Shown here: one piece after another, positions 6,695 through 12,038 of the stretch | Layout: the number at the start of each line of letters is the position of its first letter | How positions within the stretch are numbered: the stretch's first letter is position 1 | Assembly: GCA_903889785.1 (NCBI GenBank) | Contig: CAISYT010000010.1 | Location: forward strand, 1 to 12,038 | DNA from: an uncultured Caulobacterales bacterium | GTDB lineage: Bacteria > Pseudomonadota > Alphaproteobacteria > Caulobacterales > Caulobacteraceae | Direction of reading: 5' to 3' | DNA: 12,038 nucleotides | Program-made: the position numbers and the translations under genes | Notes under the pieces: model-generated | Databases searched by the model: none | Seen by the model: the letters and a program-made list of their open reading frames with translations, nothing else | Told to the model about the DNA's origin: nothing

Positions 6695-8260
6695 CTAGCG
6701 GGGCAAGCCTATGCTGTCACCCAGGCTGCGCGCCGCCTCGGCCGGGGAAACCTTGTTCGTGTCGCGGTCAACGCTGAGATTAGCGCGCCGCATGGTTTCG
6801 GCGTCGATCTTGCCGATCAGGGGCCCCAGCGCGCCGATCAGTCGCGAATCGCCGGCGCGCTTAGGCGAGATCAGCACCACCGCGTCATAGGGCGGCAGCG
6901 CCCCACGCGGATCTGGCAGTACCAGCAGGTTGTCGGCCGCAATACGCCCATCGCTGGAGAAGGCGGTGATCACATCGGCCTCGCCGCCCTCAAGCGCGCG
7001 ATACATGAACGTCGGCTCGAACTGTTTGATCTGGCCAAATTTCAGCCCATAGGCCGTTTGCAGCGAGGCCCATTCCGGCCTGGAGGTGAATTCCAGGTCC
7101 GAGCCAAACCGCAGGCTGGGGGCCACCAGGGTCAGGTCAATCAGCGAGCGGATGCCCAGTCGCATGGCCGTATTGCGCTGCATGGCCAGGGCGTAGGCGT
7201 TCTCGAACCCCAGCGGTCCCAACACGGTCACGCCATCACGCGCCTTCAGTTCCGCGGTCAATTGCTTGAGCACCGCTTCGCGACCGGGATTATCTGTGCG
7301 GCCCAGCACATTGGTCCAAAGCGTGCCCGAATAGTCGACGTAGACATCGAGGTCGCCCGCCGCCAAGGCGCGGTAGGCCACGGCGGAGCCGAGGTTGAGC
7401 TTGCGGGCCACATGCGCCCGGGCACGCTCCAGCCGCTGCGCCGTCAATTCAGCCAGGATGTACTGCTCGGAAAAGGTCTTCGCCCCAATCACATAGCCCC
7501 CGCCGGCAGCCGGGATCAGCAGTGGCGATAAAGCCAGGGCCAGCACCACCGCCAGCGCGCCAAGGCCAAGCCGCGTCCCTGCCCGCCCCGCTCGGCCCGA
7601 TGCACCCAACCCCCGTTCAACCCTGGCAAGCAGTTGATCGACCACCAGGGCGAGGACGGCGCTGGCCGCCACGCCCACCAACACATCGATCCAGTTCTCG
7701 GTCTGGAGGCCGGAGAAGATGTAGTCGCCCAGCGAGGTCTGGCCGATCGGGGTGGACAGGGTGGCGGCACCAATGGTCCAGACACTGGCGGTCCGCACAC
7801 CCGCCATGATCACGGGCGCGGCCAGCGGCAGTTCGACCAGACGCAGGCGTTGTTTTGCGGTCATGCCCACGCCCCGGGCGGCCTCGATGACAGCCGGATC
7901 GATGCCGTCGAGCGCCGCCATCGTATTCCGGAGCAGCGGCAGCATGGCATAGAGCGACAAGGCCAGCAGCGAAGGCAGATAACCCAGGGCCGAGAAGCCG
8001 TGGTGCAATACCGTCTTGGTCAGGGCCGACAGCCCCAGCAGCAGCGGGTAGAACAGCGCCAGAAGGGCCAAACTCGGAATGGTCTGCACCAGGCTGGAAA
8101 ATCCCAGCAGCGGCCAGCGCAAGCCACGGTGGCGATAGGCCAGAACCGCCAGAGGCAGGCTAAGCGCGCAGGCGAGCGCCAAGGCGCTGGCGCTCAGGAT
8201 CACATGCCACGCCAGCCGGTCCGGCAGCAGCCGCAGCGCCTGGATCAATTGATCATGCAC
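6695..8260 (-). CDS. Osmoprotectant ABC transporter, fused permease and substrate-binding protein
   Basis: A 521-residue inner-membrane protein joining the permease and binding domains of a glycine betaine/choline/carnitine-type importer (OpuC/YehYZ/ProWX relatives). Residues 1-215 are the permease: about five hydrophobic segments (about 17-41, 52-72, 92-110, 148-170, 194-211) and the EAA coupling loop DPAVIEAARGVGMTAKQRLR (121-140), which contacts the ATPase. A further membrane segment (about 232-250) anchors the periplasmic OpuAC-type binding domain (256-521), with the family's opening motif (IGAKTFSEQYILAEL) and DVYVDYSGTLWTNVLGR (305-321). The GTG at 8260 was chosen because GGGAGG sits at ideal spacing and the gene then overlaps the ATPase stop by 8 bases, implying coupled translation. 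An upstream ATG at 8302 in the same frame is less likely because it has no ribosome site. The exact ligand is unproven. Confidence 0.9.
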   Translation of the reverse strand: MHDQLIQALRLLPDRLAWHVILSASALALACALSLPLAVLAYRHRGLRWPLLGFSSLVQTIPSLALLALFYPLLLGLSALTKTVLHHGFSALGYLPSLLALSLYAMLPLLRNTMAALDGIDPAVIEAARGVGMTAKQRLRLVELPLAAPVIMAGVRTASVWTIGAATLSTPIGQTSLGDYIFSGLQTENWIDVLVGVAASAVLALVVDQLLARVERGLGASGRAGRAGTRLGLGALAVVLALALSPLLIPAAGGGYVIGAKTFSEQYILAELTAQRLERARAHVARKLNLGSAVAYRALAAGDLDVYVDYSGTLWTNVLGRTDNPGREAVLKQLTAELKARDGVTVLGPLGFENAYALAMQRNTAMRLGIRSLIDLTLVAPSLRFGSDLEFTSRPEWASLQTAYGLKFGQIKQFEPTFMYRALEGGEADVITAFSSDGRIAADNLLVLPDPRGALPPYDAVVLISPKRAGDSRLIGALGPLIGKIDAETMRRANLSVDRDTNKVSPAEAARSLGDSIGLPR

Positions 8261-9008
8261 CCGCGACCTCCCGAATCCGGCGCTCTTGGCGCCGCGGGGC
8301 ATCGAACAAGGCGTTCACGCGCGGGTCTTCGTGCCCCTGCAACAGGGCACCGGGAACGCCATCGGCAACGATCTCGCCATCGGCCAGCACCACAATCCGG
8401 TCAGCCAGCAAGACCGCCTCCGTCACATCGTGGGTGACCAGCACGCTCGTCAGGCCGAGGTGCCGGTGCAGGGTACGATAGTCATCCGCCAGTTTGCCGC
8501 GCGAGACAGGGTCCAGCGCCCCGAACGGTTCGTCCATCAAAACAATGCGCGGGGCCGCCGCCAGGGCGCGAGCCACCGCCACTCTCTGCCGCTGACCACC
8601 GGAAAGCTGACTAGGCAGGCGCAACGCCAGCCCCGCAGGCAGGGCAACCAGTTTCAGCAGCCCCTCGACGCGCTCAGCAATCTCGGCGTCATCGATACCC
8701 AGCAACTGCGGCGTGATGCCGATGTTCTGGGCCACCGTCATGTGCGGAAAAAGCCCGACATCTTGGAAGACATAGCCAATCGAGCGGCGCAAGGCGTGCG
8801 GCTCAATGGCGTGTGTCGCCACGCCATCAATGCTCACGGTCCCACGATCGGGCTGGATCAGGGCATTGATAGTCTTAAGCAGGGTGGTCTTACCCGCGCC
8901 CGAACCCCCGACCAGAACCACAAACCGGCCGGTAGGAATCGTCAGGTTGATATCGCGCAAAACGCTATGGCCATCATAGCCCTTGCTGACGCTTTTCAGC
9001 TCGATCAT
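8253..9008 (-). CDS. Osmoprotectant ABC transporter ATP-binding protein
   Basis: A 251-residue ABC ATPase that would power the adjacent permease/binding protein on the cytoplasmic face. Visible motifs are Walker A GGSGAGKT (34-41), Q-loop Gln82 (YVFQDVGLFPHMTV), signature LSGGQRQR (135-142), Walker B IVLMDEP (155-161), D-loop ALD (164-166) and H-loop His193 (VTHD). The sequence is closest in style to the OpuCA/ProV branch (SIGYVFQ, LFPHMTVAQNI). It stops after the ATPase core and lacks the C-terminal CBS pair that senses ionic strength or c-di-AMP in many betaine transporters, so osmotic gating by that route is not expected. It is the first gene of a two-gene operon, its 3' end overlapping the next gene by 8 bases. 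The Shine-Dalgarno is weak. A fliE relic lies 40 bases upstream. Confidence 0.92.
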   Translation of the reverse strand: MIELKSVSKGYDGHSVLRDINLTIPTGRFVVLVGGSGAGKTTLLKTINALIQPDRGTVSIDGVATHAIEPHALRRSIGYVFQDVGLFPHMTVAQNIGITPQLLGIDDAEIAERVEGLLKLVALPAGLALRLPSQLSGGQRQRVAVARALAAAPRIVLMDEPFGALDPVSRGKLADDYRTLHRHLGLTSVLVTHDVTEAVLLADRIVVLADGEIVADGVPGALLQGHEDPRVNALFDAPRRQERRIREVAGA

Positions 9009-9048
9009 GCGAGCAGCGTAGCACGACTCGCTAGGGTCGTCCGCGTCG
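9009..9048 (-). promoter_or_regulatory. Leader between the fliE relic and the transporter operon
   Basis: Only 40 bp separate the fliE relic stop from the ATPase start codon, so the operon promoter must lie here or inside the relic. A single GANTC site (GACTC, 9025-9029) is 17 bases from the ATG. No convincing -35/-10 pair was seen. Confidence 0.25.
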
Positions 9049-9168
9049 TCAGATCGGCATACGCATGATTTTCTGATAGGCCGCGATCACCTAATCGCGC
9101 GCCGCCATCACGGTTTCCAGGCTAGTCTGAGCCGAAGACATCTCCAGCACTAATACCGTCTGCCACAC
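9049..9168 (-). pseudogene. fliE: fliE remnant (flagellar hook-basal body protein), C-terminal fragment with internal stop
   Basis: Read on the complement, this stretch gives about 40 codons that match the C-terminal end of FliE, the MS ring-rod adaptor (about 100 residues). SSAQTSLETVMAARD is followed by a TAG stop (9091-9093), then VIAAYQKIMRMPI and a TGA at 9049-9051. The closing AYQ(E/K)IMRMPI and the preceding ...TVxAxRDxVI pattern are diagnostic of FliE; only the in-frame stop interrupts them. A second in-frame stop (9169-9171) marks the upstream limit, so the N-terminal half of FliE is absent. The fragment has no start codon context and cannot make a working protein. It is co-oriented with the fliQ remnant and cckA. 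In several alphaproteobacteria fliE is encoded near fliQ, which supports decay of one flagellar locus. Confidence 0.78.
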
Positions 9169-9287
9169 TCAGATCGCCGAAGCGCGCATCTCTTACGGCT
9201 GGCGTGGCGACATCAGCGCGGTACAGAAGACCACGACAAGCCAGAGCCTGCTCGAACACTTCGGGCCGTTTTAATAGGCTGCGCGGC
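9169..9287. other. Gap downstream of dxs, possibly containing further decayed sequence
   Basis: These 119 bp lie between the fliE relic and the end of dxs. The complement has an open stretch reading VFEQALACRGLLYRADVATP and then AVRDARFGDL, vaguely like the start of FlgB (VFxQAL...NVANADTPG...ARD). The + strand has another stop-free stretch ending ISYGWRGDISAVQ...EHFGPF with TAA at 9271-9273. Neither has a usable start or a match I can defend. No terminator for dxs is evident; a GGCC-bounded palindrome covers its stop at 9285-9294. Confidence 0.3.
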
Positions 9288-11204
9288 CTAGGCCCTTATG
9301 GCCCCTGCCACTGCGCCCTGAGTTCCTAGCGCGTTTAAGGCCGAGCGGACGATACCCTCTGCATCAAGTCCCGCCTGGGCATACATGATATCCGGCTTGT
9401 CCTGGTCCTGGAAGGTATCCGGCAGGGTCAGGGTGCGCACTTTCAGGCCACGGTCCAGTGCACCGTGCTCGGCCAGGGCCTGCAGCACAAAACCGCCAAA
9501 ACCGCCGATGGCCCCTTCTTCCACCGTAATCAAAGCCTCATGTTCGCGCGCCAGACGCAGCAGCATGTCGATATCCAGCGGCTTAGCGAAGCGGGCGTCG
9601 GCCACCGTGGCGCTCAGGCCACGCGCGGCGAGTAGATCGGCGGCGCGTAAGGAGTCTGCGAGGCGCGTGCCGAACGACAGGATCGCAACGCTGGTTCCCT
9701 CGCGCATGATCCGGCCCTTGCCGATCTCTAGTGGTGGCGGATTGACCGGGATCTCTAACCCAACCCCCTCGCCACGGGGATAGCGGAAGGCGCTGGGTCG
9801 ATCATCGATCGCGGCGGCGGTGGCCACCATCCGCGTCAGTTCGGCTTCGTCAGCGGCGGCCATAACCACGAAACGTGGCAAGGCACCCAGGTAGCCGATG
9901 TCGAAACTGCCCGCATGCGTCGGGCCATCGGCTCCCACCAGACCCGCGCGGTCCAGCGCGAAGCGCACCGGCAGGCTCTGGATCGCCACATCGTGCACCA
10001 CCTGATCGTAGCCACGCTGCAGAAAGGTGGAATAAATCGCCGCGAAAGGCTTCATTCCGTCGGCAGCCATGCCGGCAGCGAAGGTCACCGCATGCTGCTC
10101 GGCGATGCCGACATCGAAGGTGCGGTCGGGGAAGCGCTTGCCGAAAACATCCAGGCCAGTGCCGGAGGGCATAGCGGCGGTGATGGCAACGATGCGGGGA
10201 TCACGCTCGGCCTCATTGACCAGGGCGTCGGCAAAGACACGGGTGTAGCTTGGCGGGCCGTTAGAGCCTGGCTTGGCCTGCTGGCCAGTGATCACGTCGA
10301 ACTTGGCCACGCCGTGATATTTGTCGGCGGCATTCTCCGCCGGAGCGTAGCCCTTGCCTTTCTGCGTCACCACATGCACCAGCACCGGCCGGTCCTTGAT
10401 CTCGCGGGCGTTCTTCAGCACCCCAACCAGGGTGTCCATATCGTGGCCGTCGATGGGACCGACGTAGTAGAAGCCCAACTCCTCAAAGAACGTGCCGCCG
10501 GTGACCATGCCGCGAGCGTATTCCTCGGCCTTCTTGGCGGCTTCCTGCATAGGGCGCGGCAGGATGCCGGCCATGGACTTGCCAAGCTTACGCAGGGACT
10601 GATAGCCGCCACCGCTGACCAGTCGTGCCATATAGGCGCTCATCCCGCCCACGGGCGGGGCAATCGACATATCGTTGTCGTTCAGCACCACGGTCAGTTG
10701 CTTGGTGGTCTCGTGGGCGGTGTTCATCGCCTCATAGGCCATGCCGGCACTCATTGAGCCGTCGCCAATCACCGCCACCACGCGATTGTCCTCGCCCTTC
10801 TGGTCTCGCGCGACGGCGAAGCCCAGGGCAGCGCTAATGGATGTGGCCGCGTGGGCAGCGCCAAACGGGTCGTATTCGCTTTCGGCCCGTTTGGTGAAGC
10901 CGCTGAGCCCGCCCCCTTGGCGCAGGGTACGCATACGGTCGCGGCGACCCGTGAGGATCTTATGCGGATAGGCCTGATGACCCACGTCCCAGATCAGAAT
11001 ATCGCGCGGGGTGTTGAACACATGGTGCAGGGCGACGGTGAGCTCGACCACCCCCAGCCCAGCGCCCAAATGGCCGCCGGTCACGGACACCGCGTCAATC
11101 ATCTCGGCGCGCACCTCGCCCGCCAGTTGCTTAAGCTGCGAAAGGTTGAAGTAGCGCGTGTCGGCGGGACTTTTCACCGTATCAAGCAGGGGGGTTTGGG
11201 GCAT
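9288..11204 (-). CDS. dxs: 1-deoxy-D-xylulose-5-phosphate synthase
   Basis: The first enzyme of the MEP isoprenoid pathway. It condenses pyruvate and glyceraldehyde-3-phosphate to 1-deoxy-D-xylulose 5-phosphate with thiamine diphosphate; the product also feeds thiamine and pyridoxal synthesis. At 638 residues it is full length. The N-terminal domain shows GGHLGAGLGVVELTVALHHV (43-62, with His45), WDVGHQAYPHKILTGR (72-87) and the ThDP/Mg motif GDGSMSAGMAYEAMN...NDND (147-178). The central domain carries the catalytic glutamate Glu369 in FDVGIAEQHAVTFAAG and DRAGLVGADGPTHAGSFDIG (418-437). The C-terminal transketolase-like domain is complete (VEEGAIGGFGG near the end). It starts 19 bases after the ispA stop, which indicates an ispA-dxs operon. 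The Shine-Dalgarno is weak, so read-through coupling is plausible. Confidence 0.97.
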   Translation of the reverse strand: MPQTPLLDTVKSPADTRYFNLSQLKQLAGEVRAEMIDAVSVTGGHLGAGLGVVELTVALHHVFNTPRDILIWDVGHQAYPHKILTGRRDRMRTLRQGGGLSGFTKRAESEYDPFGAAHAATSISAALGFAVARDQKGEDNRVVAVIGDGSMSAGMAYEAMNTAHETTKQLTVVLNDNDMSIAPPVGGMSAYMARLVSGGGYQSLRKLGKSMAGILPRPMQEAAKKAEEYARGMVTGGTFFEELGFYYVGPIDGHDMDTLVGVLKNAREIKDRPVLVHVVTQKGKGYAPAENAADKYHGVAKFDVITGQQAKPGSNGPPSYTRVFADALVNEAERDPRIVAITAAMPSGTGLDVFGKRFPDRTFDVGIAEQHAVTFAAGMAADGMKPFAAIYSTFLQRGYDQVVHDVAIQSLPVRFALDRAGLVGADGPTHAGSFDIGYLGALPRFVVMAAADEAELTRMVATAAAIDDRPSAFRYPRGEGVGLEIPVNPPPLEIGKGRIMREGTSVAILSFGTRLADSLRAADLLAARGLSATVADARFAKPLDIDMLLRLAREHEALITVEEGAIGGFGGFVLQALAEHGALDRGLKVRTLTLPDTFQDQDKPDIMYAQAGLDAEGIVRSALNALGTQGAVAGAIRA

Positions 11205-11223
11205 GGGTTCGGATACGCCTAAA

Positions 11224-12038
11224 TCAACGGCGGCGGTCTAGCACAAAATCGACGCTGTGACTCAGCACCTGCGACCGCGCACCAAATGGCTTCAAATGAT
11301 GCTTGAGTTGCTGCTTCAGCAGGTCTGCTCGCGCCCGCGCGGCATCTGCTCCAAGCAAGGTTACAAAGTTGGCCTTGCCACGTGCCGCATCTTTACTCGC
11401 TGCCTTGCCGAGATCAGCGGCGTCGCCCTGGGCGTCCAGCAGGTCGTCGGCAATCTGATATGCAAGGCCCAAGTCATGGGCGAAAGCCATCAGGGCGGCG
11501 CGCTCGCCCTCCCCGACCCGGCCGACGATCAACGGAATCTCGAAGGCATAAGCGATCAGGGCACCGGTTTTCATCCGCTGCATACGCGCTACCTCTCCCA
11601 GGTCATCGCGCACGCCCAGCAGGTCGATCATCTGGCCACCGCACATGCCAGCGGCTCCGCTAGCCCTGGCGAGGCGCGCCACCAGCTCAATCCGCACGGT
11701 GGCGTCGGGATGCGTTTTGGCATCGGCCAGGATTTCGAAGGCCGCCGCCTGCAAGGCGTCACCGGCGAGGACGGCTGTGGCTTCGTCGTAGGCGATATGC
11801 ACCGTTGGCCGTCCGCGGCGCAGATCGTCGTCATCCATACTGGGCAAGTCATCATGGATCAGGCTGTAGGCATGCATGCATTCCAAGGCGCAGGCGGCGC
11901 GCATCACCGAAGCTTCGTCCAGATCGAAAATCCTGGCCGTTTCCAGGGCAAAGAAGGGCCGCAAACGCTTGCCGGGACCCAGCGCCGCATAGCGCATCGC
12001 CTCAGTCAGTCGCGCCTCGGGGCCGTCGCCGGCCGGTA
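11224..12038 (-). CDS. ispA: Polyprenyl (farnesyl) diphosphate synthase, 5'-partial
   Basis: A trans-prenyltransferase that adds isopentenyl diphosphate to allylic primers, most likely making farnesyl diphosphate (C15). The frame stays open to the window edge. The codons before the ATG at 11997 read RLTEA and continue the conserved helix, so that ATG is internal (AMRYAALGPGKRLRP) and roughly the first 25-30 residues of a 290-300-residue protein are missing. Numbered from the internal Met, GPGKRLRP (8-15) binds isopentenyl diphosphate. The first aspartate-rich motif DDLPSMDDDDLRRGRPTVH (49-67) has the two-residue insertion and an aromatic residue five positions before it (Tyr44), typical of bacterial farnesyl synthases. 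A KTGALI motif follows. The second aspartate-rich motif DDLLDAQGD is followed by LGKAASKDAARGKANFVTLLG. Geranylgeranyl synthesis is the main alternative. It precedes dxs by 19 bases on the same strand. Confidence 0.93.
   Translation of the reverse strand, partial: PAGDGPEARLTEAMRYAALGPGKRLRPFFALETARIFDLDEASVMRAACALECMHAYSLIHDDLPSMDDDDLRRGRPTVHIAYDEATAVLAGDALQAAAFEILADAKTHPDATVRIELVARLARASGAAGMCGGQMIDLLGVRDDLGEVARMQRMKTGALIAYAFEIPLIVGRVGEGERAALMAFAHDLGLAYQIADDLLDAQGDAADLGKAASKDAARGKANFVTLLGADAARARADLLKQQLKHHLKPFGARSQVLSHSVDFVLDRRR

Noticed and set aside
6636..6777. Frame beginning at the TAATG overlap with the methyltransferase stop (MRDLANWVQVPRRYR...)
   Set aside because: It runs antisense into the transporter gene, turns Cys/Pro/Arg-rich and resembles no known protein; likely a chance ATG. 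A truncated downstream gene cannot be excluded but is not supported.
8261..8302. Upstream ATG (8302) for the permease/binding protein fusion
   Set aside because: It adds a 14-residue basic extension antecedent to the usual family start and has no Shine-Dalgarno; the GTG at 8260 has GGGAGG at good spacing.
9285..9294. GGCCTAGGCC palindrome at the dxs stop and the similar palindrome at the cckA stop
   Set aside because: Short GC-rich palindromes are common in such a genome and neither has a T-run; no grounds for a shared element or terminator.

Overview
The window looks like a chromosomal segment of an alphaproteobacterium, most likely from the Caulobacterales. The main evidence is a full-length CckA-type hybrid histidine kinase, the head of a fliQ gene directly upstream of it, GC-rich coding sequence, and a cluster of GANTC motifs (the CcrM methylation site of this lineage) at the cckA start. 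The placement is inferred from recognised protein motifs; no search was run.

Layout from left to right: a 5'-truncated M24-family metallopeptidase homolog (+) faces a TonB-dependent outer-membrane receptor (-) across a 205-bp gap. Then come cckA (-) and, immediately upstream of it, a fliQ gene cut short after about 35 codons. A class I SAM-dependent methyltransferase (+) is divergent from that remnant. It converges on a two-gene osmoprotectant (glycine-betaine/choline-type) ABC import operon (-), consisting of an ATPase and a fused permease/substrate-binding protein. Upstream of the ATPase, in a 279-bp gap, lies the decayed C-terminal end of fliE with an internal stop. The right end holds dxs and a 5'-truncated farnesyl-diphosphate-synthase-type ispA (-), which form the isoprenoid precursor operon ispA-dxs.

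How the genes relate: IspA and Dxs supply and elongate isoprenoid precursors. CckA is the top of the CtrA phosphorelay that controls cell cycle and polarity in this group. The ABC importer and the TonB-dependent receptor are nutrient or solute uptake systems of the inner and outer membrane. The most informative part is what has been lost: fliQ and fliE relics lie on the same strand as cckA. In Caulobacter relatives, as I recall, fliQ-fliR-flhB precede cckA. This suggests deletion of a flagellar locus, possibly in a lineage that has lost flagella, while cckA was kept.

I found no CRISPR array, tRNA, rRNA, insertion sequence or convincing new defence or biosynthetic system. All gene-free gaps are under 300 bp and are described individually.
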